Assembly (NCBI GenBank): GCA_002404055.1
Contig: DHIZ01000047.1
Coordinates: forward strand, 1-19,709
Reading direction: 5' to 3'
DNA length: 19,709 nt
Origin: Chloroflexi bacterium UBA4733
Lineage (GTDB): Bacteria; Chloroflexota; UBA4733
Under the pieces are notes generated by a model. That model ran no database searches. It saw nothing but the letters and a program-made list of their open reading frames with translations, and had not been told where the DNA came from. Below, piece after piece: positions 1-6,593 of this stretch. Position numbers and translations under genes: made by a program. Positions within the stretch are counted from its first letter, which is position 1; every line of letters starts with the position of its first letter.

Positions 1-209
1 CGGCTAATGCGCATCACACGTCTTCAGCGTAGGGTGAGCCGGCGGACCAGTGGAGGTTCGCCAGCAGTAACAAAGTTTTGCGCGGTCTGCTTTCCAACGG
101 CGTCTGCGCCGGGAGGTCCCAAGCATCCGGCACAAAACGTTGCGGCGCACTCTCCTCGCGCGCGACGGTCGCGGCCTGACGGTTTATGCTATAGCTTGTG
201 ACGCACGCT

Positions 210-707
210 ATGGCCTTCCGCTTCTTCCTGGCCGCCTGCCTGACGCTCCTGCTGCTGGTGGGCAGTCTGGCCGGCTTCTCTGTCTGGTACCTGGCGCAGC
301 CAGACCCGTTCGTCGTGCTGTTCGGTGATTCGATGACACCGACGCTGTCCAGCTTCGATGTGGTCTACTTTCGGCACGTGACGCGCATGCAACGCGGAGA
401 TGTCGCCAACTACTTCGGCACATGCCACCGCGTGGTGATCCTACCCGGCGAGACCTTTCGCGTGGCCAGCGGCATCGTCTATCTGGAGGCCAATGGCCAC
501 GAGCAGGCGCTCAACGAACCCTATGTCGTCTACCAGTACGCATGGGACTGGCCACGGACCACGCTCTCGCCTGACGAGTACGTCCTGCTGGGCGACAATC
601 GCACCAACCCTCAGGCGCGCTACCCATTGGTCGCGCGGCGGCAATTCCTCACGCGCGTGCTGGACCGCCGCGCCTTCCCGCCATGGAAGCGACAGCAGTT
701 CGACTGA
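210..707 (+). CDS. S26-family signal peptidase-like protein (Ser-His type), membrane anchored
   Basis: This 165-residue protein begins with one hydrophobic segment (residues about 2-26) that should anchor it in the cytoplasmic membrane. It then carries the S26 peptidase landmarks: GDSMTPTL with the nucleophile Ser41, the box HRVVILPGE around residue 73, and LGDNRTNP near residue 131. Members of this family cut signal peptides or processing sites of exported proteins on the outer face of the membrane. In ordinary bacterial type I enzymes the box-D general base is Lys (KR..LPGD). Here His73 stands in that place, as in the ER/archaeal/SipW-like Ser-His class, although the LPGE and GDNR boxes look bacterial. 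An in-frame GTG at 198 would add four residues. I prefer the ATG at 210 because the hydrophobic anchor starts there, and neither start has a clear ribosome binding site. The gene stands alone and converges on the toxin gene 42 bases downstream. Family is fairly sure; the substrate is unknown. Confidence 0.8.
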   Translation: MAFRFFLAACLTLLLLVGSLAGFSVWYLAQPDPFVVLFGDSMTPTLSSFDVVYFRHVTRMQRGDVANYFGTCHRVVILPGETFRVASGIVYLEANGHEQALNEPYVVYQYAWDWPRTTLSPDEYVLLGDNRTNPQARYPLVARRQFLTRVLDRRAFPPWKRQQFD

Positions 708-749
708 ATGGCATGACCACTGCCACGCCGGCCGACGCGGTCGGGGTGA

Positions 750-1022
750 TTAAAGTCGGCGAATACGTGTGTTGTACTCCTCGTGACTGCCAACCCAGAA
801 CCAGGTGGCAGTGTCACTTTCAACAATACAAAGCGCGCGATAGTGGGCGCCAACGCGTGCCGAGTAGAGCGAGGAGTCGGACGGACTGATTCGCTTGAAC
901 TGTAGGCTACTATGCCGCGGATTCTGTCGAAATAGTTGATAGGCGACGCGAACCTGACGTTGGACATCGGCGGGAAGCCCAGTGAAGAGTCTCCAAAATC
1001 GCTCAGTGGTCTTCGATCTCAC
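750..1022 (-). CDS. RelE/ParE-superfamily toxin of a type II toxin-antitoxin pair
   Basis: The 90-residue product resembles the RelE/ParE fold. It has an N-terminal helix pair (TTERFWRLFTGLP, then VQRQVRVAYQLFRQNP), followed by beta strands with the typical LQFKRI, YSARVGAHYRALC and WFWVGSHEEYNTRI segments. Family members are ribosome-dependent mRNA interferases or gyrase poisons; which activity applies here cannot be read from the sequence. The start is GTG at 1022-1020. It overlaps the antitoxin stop as GTGA, so the two are translationally coupled, antitoxin first. The frame is open further upstream, but those extra 37 codons merely shadow the antitoxin gene and are arginine/proline-rich junk. 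The C-terminal ...SHEEYNTRIRRL ending is typical of this subgroup. Toxin identity is fairly sure from pattern and gene arrangement; toxicity is not shown. Confidence 0.78.
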   Translation of the reverse strand: MRSKTTERFWRLFTGLPADVQRQVRVAYQLFRQNPRHSSLQFKRISPSDSSLYSARVGAHYRALCIVESDTATWFWVGSHEEYNTRIRRL

Positions 1023-1237
1023 AACAGCGTGTCGAGGTCGCGGGTTGTGCCGGCTGCGATTTCGGTCCGTGCTTCGGCCGCAAGTTCCGCCAGGAGGCGC
1101 TGTGACTCTGGCGTGCTCACCATGTCGGCCCACCCCTGCTCTTCGATCTCCAGGGAGATCATCTCGGCAATGTGCCGCTGCACTTCCTCGGGCTGCTGCT
1201 GGACCTGTTCAAAGGCCTGCCGGAGTTCCTCAACCAT
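1019..1237 (-). CDS. Antitoxin partner of the RelE/ParE-like toxin
   Basis: This is a 72-residue, acidic, mostly helical protein (QPEEVQRHIAEMISLEIEEQ, then STPESQRLLAELAAEARTEI) lying directly upstream of the RelE/ParE-like gene and overlapping it by four bases. Such small acidic partners bind and neutralise the toxin and usually repress the operon. I see no confident ribbon-helix-helix, AbrB or HTH signature, so the DNA-binding type is not assigned. ATG at 1237-1235 is preceded by a strong ribosome binding site (AAGGGGGAAGA, about 1241-1251 on the reverse strand), which gives the antitoxin the better translation signal, as expected for a TA operon. The C-terminal part GTTRDLDTLL is probably the toxin-wrapping tail. 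The call rests mainly on size, charge, order and coupling. Confidence 0.72.
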   Translation of the reverse strand: MVEELRQAFEQVQQQPEEVQRHIAEMISLEIEEQGWADMVSTPESQRLLAELAAEARTEIAAGTTRDLDTLL

Positions 1238-1271
1238 CGTTCTTCCCCCTTAGTCACATGCGCTTGCTGCA

Positions 1272-1277
1272 AGTATA
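1272..1277 (-). promoter_or_regulatory. Candidate -10 box of the toxin-antitoxin operon
   Basis: On the reverse strand this reads TATACT, five of six matches to TATAAT, 35 bases upstream of the antitoxin ATG. No good -35 box lies 16-18 bases further upstream, so the promoter may rely on other contacts. Position and spacing are plausible only. Confidence 0.35.
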
Positions 1278-1310
1278 TGCTGTTCTGACCGACGACGCGC
1301 AGCCGCAGGC

Positions 1311-1319
1311 TGGTAGAAT
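1311..1319 (+). promoter_or_regulatory. Candidate extended -10 promoter of the helicase gene
   Basis: The sequence TGGTAGAAT fits an extended -10 element (TGn followed by TAGAAT, five of six). It lies about 39 bases upstream of the helicase GTG start, in the 120-base divergent gap shared with the toxin-antitoxin operon. No convincing -35 box is visible. Confidence 0.33.
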
Positions 1320-1357
1320 TCCTGCAAAATGAATAGTGCGAAGAGAATATTGACCGC

Positions 1358-3679
1358 GTGATTGTTTCCGCTCCCTCCCTGCCGGAGCAGTTTCAGGCAG
1401 CAGCTTCCTACCTGCTTGACCCTTTCCAGCAAGAAGCCATCGATCAGCTTGACCAGGGGAAGTCCGTGCTCGTCGCGGCGCCGACCAGCGCCGGCAAGAC
1501 CGTCGTGGCGGAGTTCGCCATCGAGCGGGCACTGCAACTGGGGCAACGTGTCATCTACACGGCGCCCATTAAAGCGCTGTCCAACCAGAAGTTCGCGGAC
1601 TTCGGCGCGCGCTGGGGCTTCGAGCGTGTCGGCTTGCTCACCGGTGACATGTCGATCAACAGCGACGCGCGGGTGCGCGTCATGACGACGGAAGTGCTGC
1701 GCAACATGCTGTTGCAGGCCCCGGAGGGCCTCAGCGGCGTGCAGGCGGTGGTGCTGGACGAATTTCACTACCTGGCCGATGCCGAACGGGGGCGGGTCTG
1801 GGAAGAAATCGTCATTCTCCTGCCCCGTGACACACAGATAATCTGCCTCTCCGCCACCATGAGCAACGCCGCCCAACTGCGTGACTGGATCGGCCGCGTC
1901 CACGGCGAGACCGCACTGGTGACCAACGACGTGCGGCCGGTGCCGCTGGAGATCTTCTACTTTCTGGACGGTGTCGCCCACCGCGTGGTCGATGCCGACG
2001 GCAAGCAGGTACGCACCTTCAAAGTGGGTGGTGAGGCGTTCCGGCGGCGGCAGCGCTTCGGTGTACGCGGAGGGCGTACCGCGCCGGCGGAGCGGAACAA
2101 GCGTCAGTTGCCGCGCTCCCCGGAAGTGCTGGCAGCGCTTGCCGACCTCGGCATGTTGCCGGCCATCTACTTCGTCTTCAACCGTTCCAAGACCGAGGCG
2201 GAAGCGACCCGCTGCGCTGCCGAGCTGAACGTCGTGCGTGGCGACGCCGAAGCCCGCCAGATCATTGAGATGGCGATCGCCGAGACCCTGGCTCAACTGA
2301 CGCCGGAAGCGCGCGAGTTGCCGCAGGTCATCTCGCTGGTGTATCTGCTCGGCCACGGCGTGGCTTTCCACCACGCCGGCCTGTTGCCCGGGCTCAAAGT
2401 GCTGGTGGAGACGCTCTTCGCCCAGGGTGTGCTCGGAGCAGTGTTCGCTACGGAGACACTGGCGCTGGGCGTGAACATGCCGGCACGCTCTGTCGTCATA
2501 CCGCAGCTCACCAAGTTTGACGGCGCAACGCACCGCCCCCTGACCGGTCAGGAGTTCCAGCAGTTGATCGGTCGGGCCGGGCGGCGCGGCATGGACGTTG
2601 CGGGCAACGCCGTTATTCTCTACGACGACTGGATGACGTTTGATGAGGCGATGAAGGTCGCCAAGCGGCCGCTGGAGCCGGTCGCCAGCTCCTTTGCCCT
2701 CAGCTATAACTCGTTGGTGAACCTGCTCCTGAGCTATGGCGACGTGGAGATTCTGGCCCGCCTCATGGATCGGTCGCTGCTGGCTCACCAGATGGTGGGG
2801 CGAAGGCGCAAGCTGGAAACGCAACTGGAGCGCGCCCGTGCTGAACTGGCTGAGGCGGAAGTACACTGCCCGGCCTGCGGCGAGTCGCAGCCGGTTGTCG
2901 GCTGCAGCCGTACACATGACCACCACATCGCCGTGCGCAAGCGCAAAGGGATGCACCGCCTGGTTGAAGGCTTTGATCGGGAAGTGGCGCAGGCGCGCGC
3001 GGCGGAGGAGCGCGACCTACGGCACGTCGTGCAGGATACGCTGGCGGTGCTGGCCTTCTTCGGCTATGTGCGCGACGGCAAGTGTACCGGTGATGCCGAA
3101 CTGCTCTCACGGATCGTTGATCCGAATGCCCTGGCGGTCGGTGAACTGGTGCTCGGCGGCGAACTGGACGGCCTTGGACCGGTCGAACTGGCGGAGGTCG
3201 CCAGTTGGTTTGCCATGCCCGATAACGAGGCGCGCATGGACCTGTTGCTCGGCGACCTCAAGCAACTCTGGCAGCGCATCGCGCCGGTAATCCAGACGGT
3301 ACGCAGCGTCGAGCAGCGCGAGGCGGTCTTCCTGACGCCGGGCGCTTCGCCGGTCTATCCCGGTATGGCCACAGCGTGGGCTTCCGGCACCGAGTTCACC
3401 GAGTTGGTGCAGACCTGGGGCATCGCCGAAGGCGACGCCATCCGCTACCTCAAGAAGACGGCGGACCTGTTGCGCCAGGTCCGCCGCGCGCTGGAGGACA
3501 CCAGCTTCAAGCCGGAACTGCTGGACGCAACGCGCGCTGCGGAAGCGCTGGTCCGCCGCGACATCGTGCGTGGCCAGGAGCTGGCCGACCTGGAAGAGTT
3601 GGAATACATTCCCGAAGTGGAAGCCGCCATTGAGGCAGAGAACGCCACGTTGGCGGCGGCTTTAGGAAGCGGTCGGTGA
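1358..3679 (+). CDS. Ski2-like DExH-box RNA/DNA helicase (HelY/Mtr4 type)
   Basis: The 773-residue protein shows the full superfamily 2 motif set: motif I APTSAGKT (residues 41-48), Ia TAPIKALSNQK, motif II DEFH (134-137), motif III LSATMSN, a second RecA domain with VFNRSKTEAE, motif V TETLALGVNMPARSVVI, and motif VI QLIGRAGRRGMD (from 402). The GVNMPAR and GRAGRRG spellings are typical of the Ski2/Mtr4/HelY group, which unwinds structured RNA for decay or processing in eukaryotes and is poorly characterised in bacteria. The C-terminal third is helical and resembles the DSHCT region. An insertion with CPACG at 504-508, C516 and a following HDHH looks able to bind a metal. At 773 residues it is shorter than many actinobacterial and cyanobacterial relatives. 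The start is GTG at 1358 with a weak AAGAGA site upstream. Family is certain; the cellular role is an inference. Confidence 0.93.
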   Translation: MIVSAPSLPEQFQAAASYLLDPFQQEAIDQLDQGKSVLVAAPTSAGKTVVAEFAIERALQLGQRVIYTAPIKALSNQKFADFGARWGFERVGLLTGDMSINSDARVRVMTTEVLRNMLLQAPEGLSGVQAVVLDEFHYLADAERGRVWEEIVILLPRDTQIICLSATMSNAAQLRDWIGRVHGETALVTNDVRPVPLEIFYFLDGVAHRVVDADGKQVRTFKVGGEAFRRRQRFGVRGGRTAPAERNKRQLPRSPEVLAALADLGMLPAIYFVFNRSKTEAEATRCAAELNVVRGDAEARQIIEMAIAETLAQLTPEARELPQVISLVYLLGHGVAFHHAGLLPGLKVLVETLFAQGVLGAVFATETLALGVNMPARSVVIPQLTKFDGATHRPLTGQEFQQLIGRAGRRGMDVAGNAVILYDDWMTFDEAMKVAKRPLEPVASSFALSYNSLVNLLLSYGDVEILARLMDRSLLAHQMVGRRRKLETQLERARAELAEAEVHCPACGESQPVVGCSRTHDHHIAVRKRKGMHRLVEGFDREVAQARAAEERDLRHVVQDTLAVLAFFGYVRDGKCTGDAELLSRIVDPNALAVGELVLGGELDGLGPVELAEVASWFAMPDNEARMDLLLGDLKQLWQRIAPVIQTVRSVEQREAVFLTPGASPVYPGMATAWASGTEFTELVQTWGIAEGDAIRYLKKTADLLRQVRRALEDTSFKPELLDATRAAEALVRRDIVRGQELADLEELEYIPEVEAAIEAENATLAAALGSGR

Positions 3680-3688
3680 CGGTAGTTG

Positions 3689-3844
3689 CCCGCGGCCTGG
3701 GGCTGGCGGGCCGTGGCGGAGGGCCAGCGACTGAAGTCGCGCCTACGAGATGCAAAGTCCGCCTGCGCGGACTCGTTCCCAGCCCGCGCAGGCGGGCTTC
3801 GCTCACAGTAGGCGCGACTTTAGTCGCTAGCCCCAGGCCGCGCG
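3689..3844. repeat. Nested palindromic repeat element (MITE/REP-like) between convergent genes
   Basis: Three layers of inverted repeat are centred near 3777. The outer arms are 3691-3704 with 3829-3842 (14 of 14 complementary). The middle arms are 3726-3746 with 3808-3828 (20 of 21). The inner arms are 3755-3773 with 3781-3799 (a few mismatches, mostly compensating). Each arm also folds on itself: GCGACT-ga-AGTCGC, AGTCCGC-ctgc-GCGGACT, AGCCCGC-gcag-GCGGGCT and GCGACT-tt-AGTCGC are all perfect small hairpins. The whole could form a long stem or a row of hairpins on either strand. It fills the gap between the helicase and the convergent aldo/keto reductase, so it may also stop transcription from both sides. 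It resembles dispersed palindromic repeats of Chloroflexota-like genomes; no transposase is present. Confidence 0.8.
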
Positions 3845-3853
3845 AAGCCAAGG

Positions 3854-4789
3854 CTACCCCTTCAAAATCCCCTCCACCGCCTCCATGTCGGCCGCTGAGA
3901 GCTTGACATCGGCGGCTTTGGCGTTGGCATCGACCTGTTCCGTCTTTGTAGCGCCGGCGATGACGGTGCTGACCTCCGGGTGCGCGGCCGGCCAGGCGAT
4001 CGCCAGTTGGGCGACGCCATAACCGCGCTCCTGGGCAAAGGCGTTGAGCTTGTCGACCACGCCAAGGCGTTCTGTCGTGAGTTGTTGTTGCATGCGCGGA
4101 TTGCGGGCGGCGCGCGTGTCGGGCGGTGGCGCCTTTCCGGCTTCATACTTGCCTGTCAGCAGGCCGCTGGCCAGCGGAAGGTAGGGAATCACGCCGACGC
4201 CGAGAGCCGAACTGGCGGGCAAGAGTTCGCGCTCGACGTCGCGCACGAACATGTTGTAGTGCGGTTGCACGGAGACAAAGGACGCCAGGTTGTTCACTGA
4301 CGAGACCCACAAGGCGTGCGTCAACTGCCAGGCGGCGAAGTTGGAGCAGCCGATGTAACGGACTTTGCCGGAATGCACGAGGTCGTCAAGGGCGCGCAAG
4401 GATTCCTCCAGCGGCGTTTCCGAATCGAAGTTATGCACCTGATAGAGGTCAATGTACTCCGTGTTGAGGCGGCGCAAGCTCTGCTCGCAGCCATCGATGA
4501 TGTGCTTGCGCGAGAGGCCGCGATCATTCGGCCCCGGTCCCATCTTGCCGAAGACTTTGGTGGCCACGATGGCCTCCTGACGCCGTCCGGTAATGGCCTT
4601 GCCGACGAATTGCTCAGAGACGCCGGCGCTGTAGCCGTCGGCAGTGTCGATCATGTTGATGCCGACGTCGAGCGCACGACGGATGACGTCCACGCTGCGC
4701 TCCTCGTCGCAGGCCCCACCAAAGTTATTGCCGCCGAGTCCCACGACGGAGACTTTCAGACCGGACCGTCCTAATCGCCGATATTCCAT
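3854..4789 (-). CDS. Aldo/keto reductase, NADPH-dependent oxidoreductase
   Basis: The 311-residue protein is a full-length aldo/keto reductase, a cytoplasmic (beta/alpha)8 barrel that reduces aldehydes or ketones with NAD(P)H. The catalytic tetrad is visible: Asp48 and Tyr53 in IDTADGYSAG, Lys78 in ATKVFG, and His119 in LYQVHNFD. Family signatures GCSNFAAWQL, QPHYNMF and the C-terminal cofactor motif VIAGATKTEQVDANAKA are present. The pattern places it in the large YajO/YhdN/beta-subunit-like group, where the natural substrate is usually unknown. ATG at 4789-4787 has a good AGGAG ribosome binding site seven bases upstream (around 4797-4803). It is convergent with the helicase across the palindromic element and divergent from the 5050 operon, and is probably a single-gene unit. 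Confidence 0.92.
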   Translation of the reverse strand: MEYRRLGRSGLKVSVVGLGGNNFGGACDEERSVDVIRRALDVGINMIDTADGYSAGVSEQFVGKAITGRRQEAIVATKVFGKMGPGPNDRGLSRKHIIDGCEQSLRRLNTEYIDLYQVHNFDSETPLEESLRALDDLVHSGKVRYIGCSNFAAWQLTHALWVSSVNNLASFVSVQPHYNMFVRDVERELLPASSALGVGVIPYLPLASGLLTGKYEAGKAPPPDTRAARNPRMQQQLTTERLGVVDKLNAFAQERGYGVAQLAIAWPAAHPEVSTVIAGATKTEQVDANAKAADVKLSAADMEAVEGILKG

Positions 4790-4871
4790 GTTCTTTTCTC
4801 CTGTTTCCTGGCCGGTGGCGCAATCGCTCGCCGAACCCTGGCTGCCCGCTGCGATCGCCGCGGTCTTTCCT

Positions 4872-4897
4872 GACGAAGTCTAGCATCTTACTTCGTC
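4872..4897. promoter_or_regulatory. Perfect 8-bp dyad in the divergent intergenic region
   Basis: GACGAAGT (4872-4879) and ACTTCGTC (4890-4897) are exact inverted repeats separated by 10 bases. They lie in the 260-base gap between the aldo/keto reductase and the divergent toroid-protein operon. The arrangement suits a dimeric regulator's operator or a small hairpin. No regulator gene is adjacent and no clear promoter boxes flank it, so this is only a candidate. Confidence 0.3.
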
Positions 4898-5049
4898 GCT
4901 CGGGCTATGGGTGCTGGCCCACAACAGCGCCGCTGCTCCTGGTTGGCGAGCACGTATCATAGGACGTGGGGACCGGCTGCGCACCCGGAGCGAGCGGTCG
5001 CTGCATCCGTCGCTCCGAGCGTGTGTGGGGCCGTGAGGGAGAGTGCCTG

Positions 5050-6120
5050 GTGATCCGTCAGATTCGTCGGCTGTCGCGCACCATCACCGTTGACGAGCAA
5101 CGGCTGCGCGTGATTGCCGTCTACATGACCCGCTCCGACGGCGCCTGGGCGCTCGACGACGCCGACGATACGGGCTATGAGGGGGTCGCCTGCGTAGACG
5201 ATGTCGCGCGGGTCGCCGGACTCTTCCTGGTGGCGGGACGCCGCCACCGTATGCCTCAGGCAACGGCGGAGGCAACGGGTTACCTGCGCTTCTTGTTGTA
5301 CATGCAGCAGCCCGATGGGCGGTTCGTCAACTTCATCTTGAACTGGAAGGGGAAAAAGAACCTCACCGGGCCGACCTCTGTGCCGGGCGGACCGAACTGG
5401 AACGCGCGCGCGCTACGTGCGCTTGCCCTGGCTGCTGTAACAAGCGGCGACCGCGTGTATCGTGACGCCTTCGACCGTGCCTTTGAGCCCGTGACCCGAG
5501 AGATGCACTACGCCGACATTCGGGCGTTGCACGTCCTCGCCGCGCTGGAGTTGTACGACCAGCACAAGGAGGTACACCTTCGGCGCAGCATCCTGGCATG
5601 GTGTGATCAGATTGCCGGACTCTGCGACAACCAGGGGCGGCTGCTGAACTGGCGTCACGAAGAAACGCCGCACCTCTGGGGCTACGTGCAGGCGGCCGTC
5701 CTGGCCCGCGCTTCGGCGGCCTTTGGTCGGAGCGACTGGCTCCGCCTGGCCGAGGAAACCGTGATGGGCTACCTGGCGCCCCGTGTGCGCGCCGGCTTTC
5801 CCCAGCGCACGGTGATCCCGTATGAAGTCGGCTCGGTGGTGGCGAACCTGGAAGTGCTGGCCGATGTCACCGGAGACAACCGGTATCGCGAGCTACTCTA
5901 CCTGGCGAGGGCCTGGTTCCGCGGTCGCAACGCCGCCGGCACACCGGTATACGACGCGATCCACGGCGCTGTCGCCGATGGCATCGACGGCGCTCACCTT
6001 AGCCCGAACTCCGGCGCCGAGTCCAACGTCGAAGGCGCCCTTGCCCTGGTGGACGAACTGCCCTGGGCACTGTACTATTCCGACTCTGACAAAAGCAGCG
6101 ATCGTGGGAGGGCAGGATGA
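5050..6120 (+). CDS. (alpha/alpha)-toroid glycosidase-like protein, function unknown
   Basis: I do not recognise a named family for this 356-residue protein. It is soluble, has no signal peptide, and is built from repeated helical hairpins with aromatic/acidic connectors: YEGVACVDDVARVAGLFL, GPNWNARALRALALAA, ADIRALHVLAALEL, TPHLWGYVQAAVLARASAAF, EVGSVVANLEVLADVTGD and SGAESNVEGALALVDELPWA. That pattern is typical of six-hairpin glycosidases and related toroids, and acidic pairs such as DD in the first block are reasonable active-site candidates. The GTG start at 5050 has a GAGGGAGAG ribosome binding site (5035-5043). The frame is open back to 4966, but those codons look non-coding. The stop overlaps the next gene's start as ATGA, so it leads an operon with a membrane protein and an ABC-2 transporter. 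The role may concern a glycan or a secondary metabolite; this is inference. Confidence 0.68.
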   Translation: MIRQIRRLSRTITVDEQRLRVIAVYMTRSDGAWALDDADDTGYEGVACVDDVARVAGLFLVAGRRHRMPQATAEATGYLRFLLYMQQPDGRFVNFILNWKGKKNLTGPTSVPGGPNWNARALRALALAAVTSGDRVYRDAFDRAFEPVTREMHYADIRALHVLAALELYDQHKEVHLRRSILAWCDQIAGLCDNQGRLLNWRHEETPHLWGYVQAAVLARASAAFGRSDWLRLAEETVMGYLAPRVRAGFPQRTVIPYEVGSVVANLEVLADVTGDNRYRELLYLARAWFRGRNAAGTPVYDAIHGAVADGIDGAHLSPNSGAESNVEGALALVDELPWALYYSDSDKSSDRGRAG

Positions 6121-6593
6121 GCGAAGACTGGAATTACTGGAAGCTGGGTCTGATCGGAGTTGTCGGGGGGCTAATCGCCGGCGTCGTGATCTGGATGCTC
6201 ATGACCGTCGTGACCGTTATCGGCGGCCAGGGCCTCTGGGCACTGCCGAAATGGATCGGTGACGTCATCACCGGCGATTCCTGGCAGGGTTTCAATGGGA
6301 CTGATGTCTTCACCGGATTGATCATCCACCTGCTCGTGTCCATGCTACTCGGCGCATTGTTTGGCATGCTCGTTCTCCCGTTCGCGTCTACTGCCCGGCA
6401 ACTGCTGATTGCGGGCGTCGTCTGGGGCGCCGTGGTCTGGCTATTATTCGGCGTGTTGGTCGTGGCGGCGGTCGATCCGACCATGTCACAGGAAGTCCCG
6501 CCCATTCCCTGGCTGGTTGTCAATCTGTTGTTTGGCGCCATCGTGGCGTTCATCGTGAACCCTCTGCGAAGCACCGCGCAGGTGACAGCCTGA
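6117..6593 (+). CDS. Small integral membrane protein, four transmembrane segments
   Basis: The 158-residue protein has four hydrophobic spans, near residues 10-36, 65-86, 92-118 and 127-147. They are separated by a soluble loop containing LPKWIGDVITGDSWQGFNGTD and a short loop with DPTMSQEVPPIP. Both termini probably lie in the cytoplasm. No catalytic motif is visible and I do not recognise the family beyond general resemblance to uncharacterised bacterial 4-TM proteins. Its ATG overlaps the stop of the toroid-like gene (ATGA at 6117-6120), and the ABC ATPase frame begins around its own stop codon, so it is translationally coupled on both sides. It could be an accessory subunit of the ABC-2 exporter encoded next. 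Real gene: confident. Function: unknown. Confidence 0.78.
   Translation: MSEDWNYWKLGLIGVVGGLIAGVVIWMLMTVVTVIGGQGLWALPKWIGDVITGDSWQGFNGTDVFTGLIIHLLVSMLLGALFGMLVLPFASTARQLLIAGVVWGAVVWLLFGVLVVAAVDPTMSQEVPPIPWLVVNLLFGAIVAFIVNPLRSTAQVTA

Noticed and set aside
7..201. Possible small gene at the left edge
   Set aside because: The product is basic and low-complexity with no ribosome binding site. Small hairpins around 100-117 and 165-175 are too weak to call. I see nothing supportable in the first ~200 bases.
728..748. Hairpin CCGAC-gcg-GTCGG between the signal-peptidase-like gene and the toxin gene as a bidirectional terminator
   Set aside because: The stem is five pairs and there is no clear T run on either side; it is too weak to list.
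1250..2956. 568-codon open frame on the minus strand opposite the helicase
   Set aside because: The product is His/Gln/Arg-rich with no domain and lies opposite conserved helicase motifs. It is a shadow of the helicase codon pattern.
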